A stretch of DNA of 64,000 bases from Cupriavidus basilensis (lineage in GTDB: Bacteria > Pseudomonadota > Gammaproteobacteria > Burkholderiales > Burkholderiaceae), in assembly GCF_000832305.1 (NCBI RefSeq), contig NZ_CP010537.1, positions 3,834,768-3,898,767 of the forward strand. Reading direction: 5' to 3'. The notes under the pieces are model-generated. The model did not search any database. It was not told the DNA's origin and worked only from the letters and a program-made list of their open reading frames with translations. Below are positions 49,229 to 58,975 of this stretch, piece after piece. A program made the translations under genes and the position numbers. Positions within the stretch are counted from its first letter, which is position 1, and every line of letters starts with the position of its first letter.

Positions 49229-49296
49229 TCACGGCTCACCCATGCACACTCAATGATGCAATGTAGCAACAGAAAGACATGCGAGGTGATTTTTCG

Positions 49297-49317
49297 CGAA
49301 TGATTCGTATTTATAAT
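49297..49317 (+). promoter_or_regulatory. TATAAT promoter with a Fur-like palindrome
   Basis: CGAATGATTCG (49297-49307, palindromic around G) is followed by TATAAT at 49312-49317. The palindrome would cover the spacer, as Fur boxes often do. It faces the TonB-receptor relic. Confidence 0.45.
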
Positions 49318-49379
49318 GCAACCATCTCGATGCATCGAATGCACACCATTGCCGCCAGCGCTTCACAGGCATTGCCATT

Positions 49380-49568
49380 GTGCAGCCCACCTCCCGGCTC
49401 TTCGGCGCCGCGATCGACGCCGCCCTGCTCTGCCTCGCCTTGTCCACACACGCTGACGACCCGCAGCCGGCCGCTGCCCCGGCAAGCCAGGGGGCTTTCA
49501 GCGCCGAAAGCGCCCTTAACGCCGTCACGGTGGTCGGCAACTGGCTGGAGAGCCCGAACGAGGCCAGA
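49380..49568 (+). pseudogene. 5' stub of a TonB-dependent-receptor-like gene
   Basis: From a GTG at 49380 the frame gives a signal-peptide-like head (AAIDAALLCLALSTHADDPQ) and then ESALNAVTVVGNWLESPNEA, which resembles the TonB-box/plug start of siderophore receptors. Similarity ends after about 60 residues, where the convergent LysR gene begins. The rest of a receptor of about 700 residues is absent. The Fur-like promoter upstream fits this origin. Confidence 0.6.
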
Positions 49569-49603
49569 ATCTTTTTGAAATGGCCTCTAAGCCACCAAGG
49601 CGA

Positions 49604-50515
49604 CTACCGAGGCGACAGCGCCACGCGCAGGCACTGCGCCAGCGCCGCGGCGGCTGGTGCGGCGTCGCGGCGCGACAGCAGCAGCACGCGCGTATCACAA
49701 CGCGTATCACAACCGGCATCGGCCAGCGGTACGCACCGCACGCCCGGCGGTGCCAGGCGACCGAGCGAAGCCGGTACCAGGGCCACGCCGAACCCTGCCT
49801 CCACCAGCGCCAGCTGCGACAGCTTGCGCGAGATCGCCGCCGCCGCGCGCGGATAGAAGCCGCGCTCCAGGCAGCACTGCGCCACGCGATGGCTCAGGCC
49901 GCCCCGGTCAGGATGCGGCAGCGACACGAAGGGTTCTTCGCGCAACCTATCCAGCGCCACGCTTTCCTCGTGCGCGAGCGGATGCGCGCTGCTTACCGCC
50001 AGCACCAGGCGCTCTTCATAGAGCGGGTCCACCTCGACGCCGGGAAGCCGGCGCAGCAGCGGCTCGCGCGCCAGGCCCAGGTCGGCGCGGCCCTCCTCGA
50101 TCTCCATGGCCTGCTGTTCGCTGGATGCCTGCGAGATCTCGAAACGTATCCCCGGGCGTTTGGCCTGGTACGCGCGCAGCACCGCCGTGCAGGCTGGCGT
50201 CAGCGGCACCGAGCTGGAATGCAGCAGGCGCACCGTGCCTTGCTCGCCGCGCTCGACCTGACGCGCCTGCGCCGAGGCCTCGGTCAGCTCGGCCAGGATG
50301 CGGCGTGCCGCCTCCAGGAAAGCGCGGCCGGCCGGCGTGGTCTCGACATGGCGCGGCTTGCGCACCAGCAGCGCCACCTGCAGCATGCCCTCCATCTCCT
50401 TGATCTGCCGGCTCAGCGCCGACTGCGCGATAAAGAGCCGCTCCGCGGCCAGGCTAAAGCTGCCGGCATCGACAATTTCAACGAAGTAGCGCAACTGCTT
50501 GAAGGACGGACTCAT
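49604..50515 (-). CDS. LysR-family regulator
   Basis: 303 residues from ATG 50515. Helix-turn-helix FVEIVDAGSFSLAAERLFIA and QSALSRQIKEMEG; effector domain with HSSSVPLTPACTAVLRAY and SQLALVEAGFGVALVPASLG. A CDTR pair is duplicated near the C-terminus. Divergent from the TSUP permease gene with 180 bp between, the usual layout of a LysR regulator and its target. Confidence 0.92.
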   Translation of the reverse strand: MSPSFKQLRYFVEIVDAGSFSLAAERLFIAQSALSRQIKEMEGMLQVALLVRKPRHVETTPAGRAFLEAARRILAELTEASAQARQVERGEQGTVRLLHSSSVPLTPACTAVLRAYQAKRPGIRFEISQASSEQQAMEIEEGRADLGLAREPLLRRLPGVEVDPLYEERLVLAVSSAHPLAHEESVALDRLREEPFVSLPHPDRGGLSHRVAQCCLERGFYPRAAAAISRKLSQLALVEAGFGVALVPASLGRLAPPGVRCVPLADAGCDTRCDTRVLLLSRRDAAPAAAALAQCLRVALSPR

Positions 50516-50695
50516 TGAATGGGCGGGTTGATGGGACGCACGGGCTGACATCGGCCCGAGAGCGTGCGCGCAAGTGTGCCATGGCGCGCGCGCCGCGCCC
50601 AGCACACTGCCATGCCGCTTTGCGATGGATCGCGGGGCGCTTTGATATTGGTCCGCACATGCGGGCGTCCCTATGCTGTGGGGCACGCAACCCTG

Positions 50696-51472
50696 ATGCC
50701 AATGCCCGTGGACCTGACCGCCCTGCTGCCCGATGTTTCCCTGCCCGCCTACCTCGCCATGTGCTTGGCGATCGCCGGCGCCTACGTGATCTTCGGCATG
50801 GCGGGCTTCGGCACCGCGCTGGTGGCCGGGCCGCTGCTGGCCTACCTGATGCCGGTGAGCCAGATCGTTGCGCTACTGGCGTTGATGGACTGCACGGCCG
50901 CAGCCTTTGCCCTGCTGCGCGATGGCCGCGCCGCAGACCGCGCCGAGCTTGGGCGGCTGCTGCCCTGCATGCTGGCCGGCAGCCTGGTGGGCGCCGCGCT
51001 GCTGCTCAAGCTGCAGTCGGACCTGCTACCGCTGCTGCTTGGCGTATTCGCCATGGGGTATGCAATCTGGTCGTTTGCCGGCAAGCGACCCAGCGGGTTT
51101 ACGCCACGCGCGGCGCTGCCCTTTGGCCTGGGCGGCGGCCTGTGCTCGGCCATGTTCGGCAGCGGCGGCTTTCTCTATGCCATCTACCTGTCGGGCAGAC
51201 TGGGCAAGGATGCCATGCGCATGACGCAGTCCACGCTGATCGGCGTGAGTACGCTGACGCGGCTGGTGCTATTTGCCCTGGCGGGAGTCTATGCGGGTGC
51301 GGCCATCATCAAGCTGGCGCTGCTGCTGGCGCCAGCGATGGCGCTGGGCCTGTGGGCCGGGCGCAGGATCACGCTGCGCTTGTCGCGCGAGCAGTTCCTG
51401 CGCATGGTCAATGCGGTGGTGCTGTGCTCCGGCGGCGCGCTGGTCCTGCACTACCTGCTGCGCCTGGATTAA
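50696..51472 (+). CDS. TSUP (TauE/SafE) family permease
   Basis: 258 residues from ATG 50696, with about seven or eight membrane segments. The duplicated TSUP motif is seen as IFGMAGFGTALVAGPLLAYL and GGGLCSAMFGSGGFLYAIYL. Members export or import sulfonates, sulfite or other small organic anions. Probably controlled by the divergent LysR regulator. Confidence 0.88.
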   Translation: MPMPVDLTALLPDVSLPAYLAMCLAIAGAYVIFGMAGFGTALVAGPLLAYLMPVSQIVALLALMDCTAAAFALLRDGRAADRAELGRLLPCMLAGSLVGAALLLKLQSDLLPLLLGVFAMGYAIWSFAGKRPSGFTPRAALPFGLGGGLCSAMFGSGGFLYAIYLSGRLGKDAMRMTQSTLIGVSTLTRLVLFALAGVYAGAAIIKLALLLAPAMALGLWAGRRITLRLSREQFLRMVNAVVLCSGGALVLHYLLRLD

Positions 51473-51526
51473 ACGCGCCGCCCGAACGGGCGGCGCTTGC
51501 GCCAGATCGCTCTGGCGGCGCGAAAA

Positions 51527-53101
<1,575 letters not shown>

Positions 53102-53236
53102 GGCAGTGGATTCGGCAAACAGAAGATGAAAAGGGGCCCGGGGCGCAGCGGACCGGCGCCAGGGGCCGGCGCGACCATCAGCTTGCGGTCGGGGGCCGGG
53201 CACTGCGGGCATGCACGAAGGGAATCGGGCCGTATT

Positions 53237-54232
53237 TTACCGGTTCGCGGGACCGGCCGCGCGCGGATCGGGCGGCGGGTTGGTGCTTTGCCCTCGCAAA
53301 CTGCCGAATTGCAGCGCGTACTGGCGGGTCAGCTCGGCACCGAAGAAGAAAATTTGTGCCGAATAGTACACCCACAACATCAGCGCAACCACAGAACCCG
53401 CTGCCCCATAGGACGAAGCCACGGCACTATGGCCCAGGTAAAGGCCAATCAGCCGCTTGCCCACCGCGAACAGCAGGGCGGTGATGATGGCGCCCATGAC
53501 CACGTCACGCCAGGCGATGCGGGCATTGGGCAGCATCTTGAAGATCACGGCGAACAGCAGGGTCACCACGCCAAATGAAAATGCCGTTGAAAGCGCGTCC
53601 GCCACCGGCGCAAACCACGATTGCGTCCACATCTGCCCCCAAAACCGGTCGACCACCGCCAGCGCGGCATTGACGATCAGCGACACCAGCAGCATGAAGG
53701 CCAGCACCAGCACCAGGCTGAACGAGAGCAAGCGAGCGCGCAGCAATTGCTGCCAGCCGGCGCCCTGCGGCGCAGGCGTCTCCCAGATCTCGTCGAGGCT
53801 GCCTTTGAGTTCCGCGAAAACGCTGGTGGCGCCGACAAACAAGATGCCGGTGGCGATGGCCGCGGCCAGCCCGCCACCACCCGAGCGGTGCGTGGCGGCA
53901 AGGATTTCCTGGATGGCAGCCGCGCCCTGGGCGCCAACGAGGTCGTCGATCTGGGCGAAGATCTCGCCCCGTGCCGCTTGCGCGCCAAAGAAGACGCCGG
54001 CAATCGAGATCACCAGCACCAGCACTGGCGCCAGCGAGAAGAGCATATAGAAGGACAGCGCCGCGCCCTTGCTGGCGGCTCGGTGCGCCAGCCATGCGCT
54101 GACCGCGGCCAGCACCACGCTGGCAGTGCGCGTGGCGGTATGGCGATCGGGCAGCCAATGGCCGATGCCGCGAGCGCGTTGCTTGGGCGGCGCGCGGTCC
54201 AGGGGCTGATCGGGGGAATCTGCTGGATTCAA
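53237..54232 (-). CDS. YihY/BrkB-family membrane protein
   Basis: 331 residues with about six membrane segments. ASKGAALSFYMLFSLAPVLV near the first helix and SVVALMLWVYYSAQIFFFGAEL near the last are the family signatures. Once mis-assigned as RNase BN; the true role, possibly transport, is open. The C-terminal tail is Pro/Arg-rich and soluble. Confidence 0.9.
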   Translation of the reverse strand: MNPADSPDQPLDRAPPKQRARGIGHWLPDRHTATRTASVVLAAVSAWLAHRAASKGAALSFYMLFSLAPVLVLVISIAGVFFGAQAARGEIFAQIDDLVGAQGAAAIQEILAATHRSGGGGLAAAIATGILFVGATSVFAELKGSLDEIWETPAPQGAGWQQLLRARLLSFSLVLVLAFMLLVSLIVNAALAVVDRFWGQMWTQSWFAPVADALSTAFSFGVVTLLFAVIFKMLPNARIAWRDVVMGAIITALLFAVGKRLIGLYLGHSAVASSYGAAGSVVALMLWVYYSAQIFFFGAELTRQYALQFGSLRGQSTNPPPDPRAAGPANR

Positions 54233-54281
54233 GCGTGGACCCCGTTGTTGGTCGGGCGGCTAAAGGGTCAGGCGACCTGCC

Positions 54282-54449
54282 CTAGCCCCGGTCTTTGCTC
54301 AGGCCCCATATCAACGACACCGCGCACAGCACGAGGAAAATGATGAAAAGGATCTTGGCGAACTCGGCCGCCGCGGCGGCGATCCCGCCGAAGCCAAACA
54401 CGGCCGCGATCATGGCGATGACGAAGAAAACCACGGCGTAGCGCAACAT
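54282..54449 (-). CDS. DUF1328 (YtjA) small membrane protein
   Basis: 55 residues: [20 protein letters not shown], a Gly/Ala turn, then a second helix [20 protein letters not shown] and a short polar end. Two membrane helices in this order match the DUF1328/YtjA family, of unknown function and often stress-induced. It is followed on the same strand by the YihY gene 49 bp on. Confidence 0.88.
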   Translation of the reverse strand: MLRYAVVFFVIAMIAAVFGFGGIAAAAAEFAKILFIIFLVLCAVSLIWGLSKDRG

Positions 54450-54716
54450 GATGGGACTCCAATGCAGCCTTCTCCCGTTTTGTTATCCGTTCCAAGGTTC
54501 ATGATACAGGCCATCCCGCGCTTTGCCCAAGCCGCCAGGACGCGGCGCGCGCCCCGATTCCAGCCCGGTCCGGGTGTTGAACGGCTAGACTGAAAGACGG
54601 GCTCGCGCCGTCTCGCCACGGGTAAAACGGCGCCACCGGAGCGGTTGGCCGCAAGCACCGGCCGCCCGGCTACCGTCCTCCCGCACACACCCCTTCGACA
54701 ACCAGAAGGAGGCACC

Positions 54717-54887
54717 ATGAACCGGAAAACCCTCCGCCGCCTTGGCACGGCCGTCTTCCTGGCGCTCGGCCTGCTCGCCGCCGCTGGCTGCGAGCGCAGC
54801 CAGCCTGGACCCAAGCCGATCTCCGGTGCACTGGATGAGCAAGCCGCCGGCACCGCGCAACCAGCCTTGCCCGTGCTGTCGGCCTGA
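54717..54887 (+). CDS. Small lipoprotein
   Basis: 56 residues. AAGGAGG five bases before the ATG. A signal peptide with lipobox LLAAAGC (Cys about residue 25) and a short, Pro/Ala-rich mature part of about 30 residues. Of the size of entericidin-like lipoproteins but not assignable to them. Convergent to nothing; the repeat copy at 54961 follows. Confidence 0.7.
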   Translation: MNRKTLRRLGTAVFLALGLLAAAGCERSQPGPKPISGALDEQAAGTAQPALPVLSA

Positions 54888-54960
54888 GCACCAACAGCTT
54901 CGCAACGGCGCGCCCAGGCCAATGCCGCCAGCCCACGCATCACGCTCCTGCAAGCCCGGA

Positions 54961-54978
54961 GCGTACCCGTTTCTGCGT
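54961..54978 (-). repeat. 18-bp dispersed repeat, copy 8
   Basis: Exact GCGTACCCGTTTCTGCGT, 74 bp after the lipoprotein gene. Confidence 0.95.
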
Positions 54979-55324
54979 ACAGAGCCGCGCGCCGGCAAAC
55001 GCACGTAAAGCGGCGCAGACGAGGCGCAAACGGCCCGGGCCGCCCGCCTCGCCGCAGGTACCAAAGACGGGGCGGCATACTTGCCGGCCCCTGCCCTGTT
55101 TCAGCAATGCAACCAGGACCAGCCTGCCCTTGCTAGCACGCATGGCGCGTCGTCGTGCCAGACTCAGCATGGCCGCGCGCCCATTCGGCGATCGCTTTCT
55201 TCCGGCGCCCTCGGCAATGCCGTGTTACAGCGCCGCAACCAAAATGTTCTTCCTCTATCAGGGAACTTCCGCGCGCTCTTGCGTACCACCCGCAAACCGT
55301 TGACAGCGCTCGATTGCAGGGTAT

Positions 55325-55340
55325 TGGCACGCTTGTCGCT
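55325..55340 (+). promoter_or_regulatory. Sigma-54 promoter of the amyloid operon
   Basis: TTGGCACGCTTGTCGCT matches the sigma-54 consensus TTGGCACGNNNNTTGCT except for TCGC in place of TTGC. The invariant GG (55326-55327) and GC (55338-55339) are separated by the required 10 bases. Transcription would start near 55351, just before an AGGGAG ribosome site and the ATG at 55368. Confidence 0.8.
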
Positions 55341-55367
55341 CTGTTCGCCACAGGGAGACATAAAAAA

Positions 55368-55916
55368 ATGACGCGACGAGTCCTACAACGCGGGAGTGAG
55401 TTCAGCCATGCGTCAGCCGCCAGCGCGAATGACGGCACGGAGGCGTTCGTATCGACTGGCGCGGCCTGCGCCATCGGTCTTGCAGCTTTTGTCGCCGCCC
55501 TTGCTTCCTTCTCCGCGATTGCCGACCCAGGCGATATCGTCGTTCTGCGCAGCGTCGAGCCGCGTATTGCCTATCGCGGCATACCGCAGGGGGACATGCC
55601 GATAGCCGCCGCTGTCGAGCCGTTTCCGTCCGCACGCTTCCAGCAATCCACCGCCGCCGTGGCCAGCGACCTGACCGACAGCGATCTCGCTGCCGCGGTA
55701 GGCCGCAGCGCGGCCGGCGCCGCCGTGTCCGGCACCAGCCAGTCCACCACCGGGCGGCTGGCCCTGGCGCCCAGCCAGATCGAGGGCCTGGCCAATGGCA
55801 GCGGTGCCGGGAGCGTTTCGGGCGGCATCGCCGCTCAGGTCGCGCAGGCGACCGGCAACATGACCGGGGCCTTGATGCACGGATTGGTGCCGCTTGCGGT
55901 GGGAGGCCGGCCATGA
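55368..55916 (+). CDS. First gene of the amyloid operon, FapA position
   Basis: 182 residues from ATG 55368 (AGGGAG at 55352). A hydrophobic N-terminal segment (ACAIGLAAFVAALASFSAIA, about 30-48) should be a signal. The rest is Ala/Gly/Ser-rich, with LTDSDLAAAVGRSAAGAA and IEGLANGSGAGSVSGG. It has no full amyloid repeat. By position it equals FapA, which modulates amyloid assembly in Pseudomonas; sequence similarity is not visible to me. It overlaps the next gene by four bases (ATGA). Confidence 0.6.
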   Translation: MTRRVLQRGSEFSHASAASANDGTEAFVSTGAACAIGLAAFVAALASFSAIADPGDIVVLRSVEPRIAYRGIPQGDMPIAAAVEPFPSARFQQSTAAVASDLTDSDLAAAVGRSAAGAAVSGTSQSTTGRLALAPSQIEGLANGSGAGSVSGGIAAQVAQATGNMTGALMHGLVPLAVGGRP

Positions 55917-56524
55917 CCCGCGTCCACTTCGCACGCGGCAACCGCGCTGCCTTGCTTGCCGGCCTGATGCTTGCCTGCCCGCCGCTTCACGCGCAGGTCC
56001 AGGGCGCAGCCACCGACAGCACCCGCATCGATGCCGGCGCGCTCACCGGCGTTGCCGGTCGCGCCGCCGTGAACCTCGCCGCGGGCAGCGGCAACGCGCA
56101 AAGCAACCAGACCGCCATCGCGAGTGGCAGTGCGGACGTGCGGTCGCAGCAGCGTGCCGGCGCAACCGCGTCCGCGACAGGCGCCGTCAGCCAGATCGGC
56201 GGCGGTGCCTTCGCCAATGGCAGCGGGCTGCTTTCAGCAAACGTGGCCAGCGGCAACGGCAACGTGCAAATCAATGCGGCAGTGCTGGCGCCGGCCGCCA
56301 GCGTAAAGATCGAAGCCATCTCCGACGGCTTGCTAGCCGCGGAATCGGCCGGAGGAAGTCGCCCGGATTCAGCGGGCCACGCAACGGGTCCGCGCGAGGC
56401 AGTCATCCAGCCAGATGCCTACCGCAACGCAACTGGCCTGGTGCAGCTGAACCAGACGGCAGGATCGGGGAATGTCTCGTCCAACGTTTTTGTGCTCCGT
56501 CCCCCGGCGGGCACTTTTTTCTAA
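55913..56524 (+). CDS. FapB-like minor amyloid protein with three imperfect repeats
   Basis: 203 residues. Signal peptide ending PPLHAQVQG (about 28). Three imperfect repeats: GRAAVNLAAGSGNAQSN (about 49-65), GLLSANVASGNGNVQIN (about 105-121) and GLVQLNQTAGSGNVSSN (about 175-191). They share the Asn/Gly/Ala/Gln spacing of the next gene's product but are less regular. FapB acts as a nucleator in Pseudomonas; the position and the repeats fit. Confidence 0.7.
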   Translation: MTRVHFARGNRAALLAGLMLACPPLHAQVQGAATDSTRIDAGALTGVAGRAAVNLAAGSGNAQSNQTAIASGSADVRSQQRAGATASATGAVSQIGGGAFANGSGLLSANVASGNGNVQINAAVLAPAASVKIEAISDGLLAAESAGGSRPDSAGHATGPREAVIQPDAYRNATGLVQLNQTAGSGNVSSNVFVLRPPAGTFF

Positions 56525-56542
56525 GCAGGGAAGGAGAAAATC

Positions 56543-57349
56543 ATGAGAACGAAAATCCTCGCCATCGCAGCGGGCATTGCGCTTTCAACCAGCGCATTCG
56601 CGGGCGGCTTCAGTTACTTCGACCGGCCGGACGACGCCGATATCTACAGCCAGACAGCGATCAGCAACGACATCTATGTCCGTGGTTTCGGCTTTGCCTG
56701 GGGAGATATCCACTTCAGGTCCGAATCGGGCGCAGTGGTCAACAGCCAGCAAAGCGCACGCGACAATAGCGTGCGTATCGGCCCGTCCACCAACAGCGCA
56801 TTCGGCGGCGGCAATGCGTTGTTCAATGCGCAAGGCAACATCGGCGTGAACATATCCGCAGGCGCGGGCAACGGCCAGTCCAACCAGGCCGCGCTGGCCA
56901 GCATCGACGCGTCGGATGTCTTCGCCTCGGCGCAAGTGTTCTCGAGCCAGAAGACCGGGGGTAACGGCATGCACATGGTCGGCGCCGCAAACAGCGCCAG
57001 CATGGGCGATAACATGTTGGCCGGTGCCAAGGGCAACGTCGGCGTGAACATCGCCGCGGGCGCCGGCAACCTGCAGAGCAATGCGCTGGCGGCCTCGGTC
57101 AATATGGGCGGCGGCGGCACCGGTCGCAACGGGGGAAACCCCGTCGGCGCGCTGGCCAAGGCAACCGCGTCCAATGACCAGACCACCTACGGCAATGACC
57201 TGTCGATGTGTGGCTGCAGGCCGAACAACGCCGCCACGCTCAACGGCGGCGCCCTGGCCAATGCAGTGGGCAACATCGGCGTGAATATCGCCGCCGGGGC
57301 CGGCAACGCGCAGAGCAACGGGCTCGCCATTTCCACGGCGACCCACTGA
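56543..57349 (+). CDS. fapC: FapC-like major functional-amyloid subunit
   Basis: 268 residues with a good AGGAG. Signal peptide to about SAFAGG (20). Three near-identical repeats, GNIGVNISAGAGNGQSN (98-114), GNVGVNIAAGAGNLQSN (164-180) and GNIGVNIAAGAGNAQSN (243-259), are separated by two long linkers. That is the R1-L1-R2-L2-R3 plan of FapC, whose repeats also read GVN.AAG..N.Q.N. A Cys pair, MCGC, lies at about 223-225 in the second linker. Such repeats stack as beta-strands in secreted fibrils that stiffen biofilms. Confidence 0.82.
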   Translation: MRTKILAIAAGIALSTSAFAGGFSYFDRPDDADIYSQTAISNDIYVRGFGFAWGDIHFRSESGAVVNSQQSARDNSVRIGPSTNSAFGGGNALFNAQGNIGVNISAGAGNGQSNQAALASIDASDVFASAQVFSSQKTGGNGMHMVGAANSASMGDNMLAGAKGNVGVNIAAGAGNLQSNALAASVNMGGGGTGRNGGNPVGALAKATASNDQTTYGNDLSMCGCRPNNAATLNGGALANAVGNIGVNIAAGAGNAQSNGLAISTATH

Positions 57350-57429
57350 GCACTGCGGCAACAGCACGAACGCGGCTGGAGAGCCGGGACCCGGGGGTCA
57401 CCGGCTCAACCCGCCCAAGGGGGAGTGTC

Positions 57430-58122
57430 ATGCGCGCGCTATTCCGCGTGACCGGGGCATGCATGCTGCTGGCAGCAGCATGCAGTGCCAATGGTCAGAG
57501 CACGATGACGATCGACATCGACGGACAGCCGATGCTCAGGAAGCCCGTCAAGAGCATGCTCGAGATGCGCTACCAGAACATGATGCGCCAGCAGCTTGAC
57601 TTCAGTTGCGGCGCAGCCGCGGTAGGCACGCTGTTGCGCTACGGCTACGGTTATGACCTGGCGGAGCCCAGGATCGTCGAGGACATGCTGCGCATCTCCG
57701 ACGCAGACACCGTGGTCAAGAATGGCTTCTCCATGCTCGACATGCGCAACTACGTCGAAACGCTGGGCTTGCGCGGGCGGGGGTTCCGCGTGGACTACAG
57801 TGCCCTGCGGCAACTCAAGATCCCGGTCATCACCTTACTCGACGTCAACGGCTACCTGCATTTCGTGGTGGTGCGCAAGGCCATCGACGGGCGCGTGTTC
57901 GTAGCCGATCCGGCACTGGGCAACCGCATCATCAAGGAGGAGGATTTCGCGGCGAACTGGAACGGGCTGGTGTTCGCCATCATCGGCCGGCCGTTCGATC
58001 CGAACTCGCCGCTGCTCGATATCGCCGCGCCCGCCTTGCGCGACCGGACCAACGCCGCGCTGGCCGGGGGCATGGTGCCCGCGGCGCTCGACTTTGGCCT
58101 GATACGGATGGACTATTTCTGA
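57430..58122 (+). CDS. fapD: FapD-like C39 cysteine peptidase
   Basis: 230 residues; AAGGGGGAG before ATG 57430. The signal region LLAAACSANG could be lipidated. Papain-like C39 active site: Cys60 in QLDFSCGAAAVGTLLRYG, His144 in GYLHFVVVRK and Asp160 in VFVADPALGN, all in order. C39 peptidases usually cut double-Gly leaders. In Fap operons FapD is the periplasmic peptidase needed for amyloid maturation or export. No ABC domain is attached. Confidence 0.85.
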   Translation: MRALFRVTGACMLLAAACSANGQSTMTIDIDGQPMLRKPVKSMLEMRYQNMMRQQLDFSCGAAAVGTLLRYGYGYDLAEPRIVEDMLRISDADTVVKNGFSMLDMRNYVETLGLRGRGFRVDYSALRQLKIPVITLLDVNGYLHFVVVRKAIDGRVFVADPALGNRIIKEEDFAANWNGLVFAIIGRPFDPNSPLLDIAAPALRDRTNAALAGGMVPAALDFGLIRMDYF

Positions 58123-58123
58123 C

Positions 58124-58915
58124 ATGGACACCGCACGGCGCCTCCTCTGCCTGAGTTGCTCCGCCGGCATGGCGCTGGCCACGCCAACGCTCGCGCTGGC
58201 ATCCGCGGCGGCTGACGATGCCAGCGACGTGATGGCATCGCCAGCAATGGCGGAACTCGTCTCCGACGCGGAGATGGCCGGCGTGCGTGGCAAGTACCTG
58301 GGCGCGGCCCTGGTCAGCGGCTTTGTTGTGGAAATGGTTTCGCGCTGGCAGAACGATACGGCGATCGCCACGGCAACCGCCCGCGTCGCCGCCGCCAACC
58401 TCGCCACCAGCAACGCGGCGGCGCAGGCCACGGCGAGCTTGTCGGCTCACGTCCAGAGCCTTGCCCCGGGCAATGTGCAAGGCAATGGCGGCACGGCCAG
58501 CTCCGCAGTGCAGGTGGCGGGCGTGGGCCAGGTCGCGCAGATCGCCGGCGACGGCAATTCGGCCAGCAACGTCAGCACCATCACGACCCAGACCACGCCC
58601 ATCGCGGCGGCGTCCACGGCGAGCGTGGCAAGCGGCAACCTGGCTGCGCAACTGGCTCACGGCAACGGCATCACCGCCAGCGCTACGGTAGTGCCGGGCG
58701 GCGGCGTGTCGCTGGCCATCCAGTCGGCCGCGGGCAGCGCCACGCAGAATGCGCAAAGCGGCAGCCTGATGCAGACAGCACGCATCACGGGCGATGCGCA
58801 GCAAGTGCTCAACCTCACCAACATTACGCTGCAGGTGCAGCAACTCACGATCCGGCAACTGACGCAAACCAGCATGCGGGACGCACTAGCGGCAATCGCA
58901 ACGATGCGACGATAA
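58124..58915 (+). CDS. FapE-position secreted protein
   Basis: 263 residues, starting one base after fapD ends. Signal peptide about 1-27. The motif LVSDAEMAGVRGKYLGAAL (about 47-65) looks like a docking or leader element; the rest is Ala/Ser/Gln/Asn-rich with irregular repeats (GNVQGNGG, GDGNSASN, GSATQNAQSG). No Cys pair is seen in the C-terminal half. By position it corresponds to FapE, a minor component of Pseudomonas fibrils; the sequence match is only compositional. Confidence 0.6.
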   Translation: MDTARRLLCLSCSAGMALATPTLALASAAADDASDVMASPAMAELVSDAEMAGVRGKYLGAALVSGFVVEMVSRWQNDTAIATATARVAAANLATSNAAAQATASLSAHVQSLAPGNVQGNGGTASSAVQVAGVGQVAQIAGDGNSASNVSTITTQTTPIAAASTASVASGNLAAQLAHGNGITASATVVPGGGVSLAIQSAAGSATQNAQSGSLMQTARITGDAQQVLNLTNITLQVQQLTIRQLTQTSMRDALAAIATMRR

Positions 58916-58975
58916 TCCAGCATGCGCAGGGCTGGCGCACCCGCTTCGCGCCCATTCAGATTTCCGGGGGGAAAG

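Larger units (their letters stand above)
54888..55367. other. 480-bp region before the amyloid operon
   Basis: Holds repeat copy 8 at its left end and the sigma-54 promoter at its right. No gene is convincing. Activator binding sites for the operon would be expected about 100-200 bp before the promoter, at 55130-55230; I cannot define them. Confidence 0.5.
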
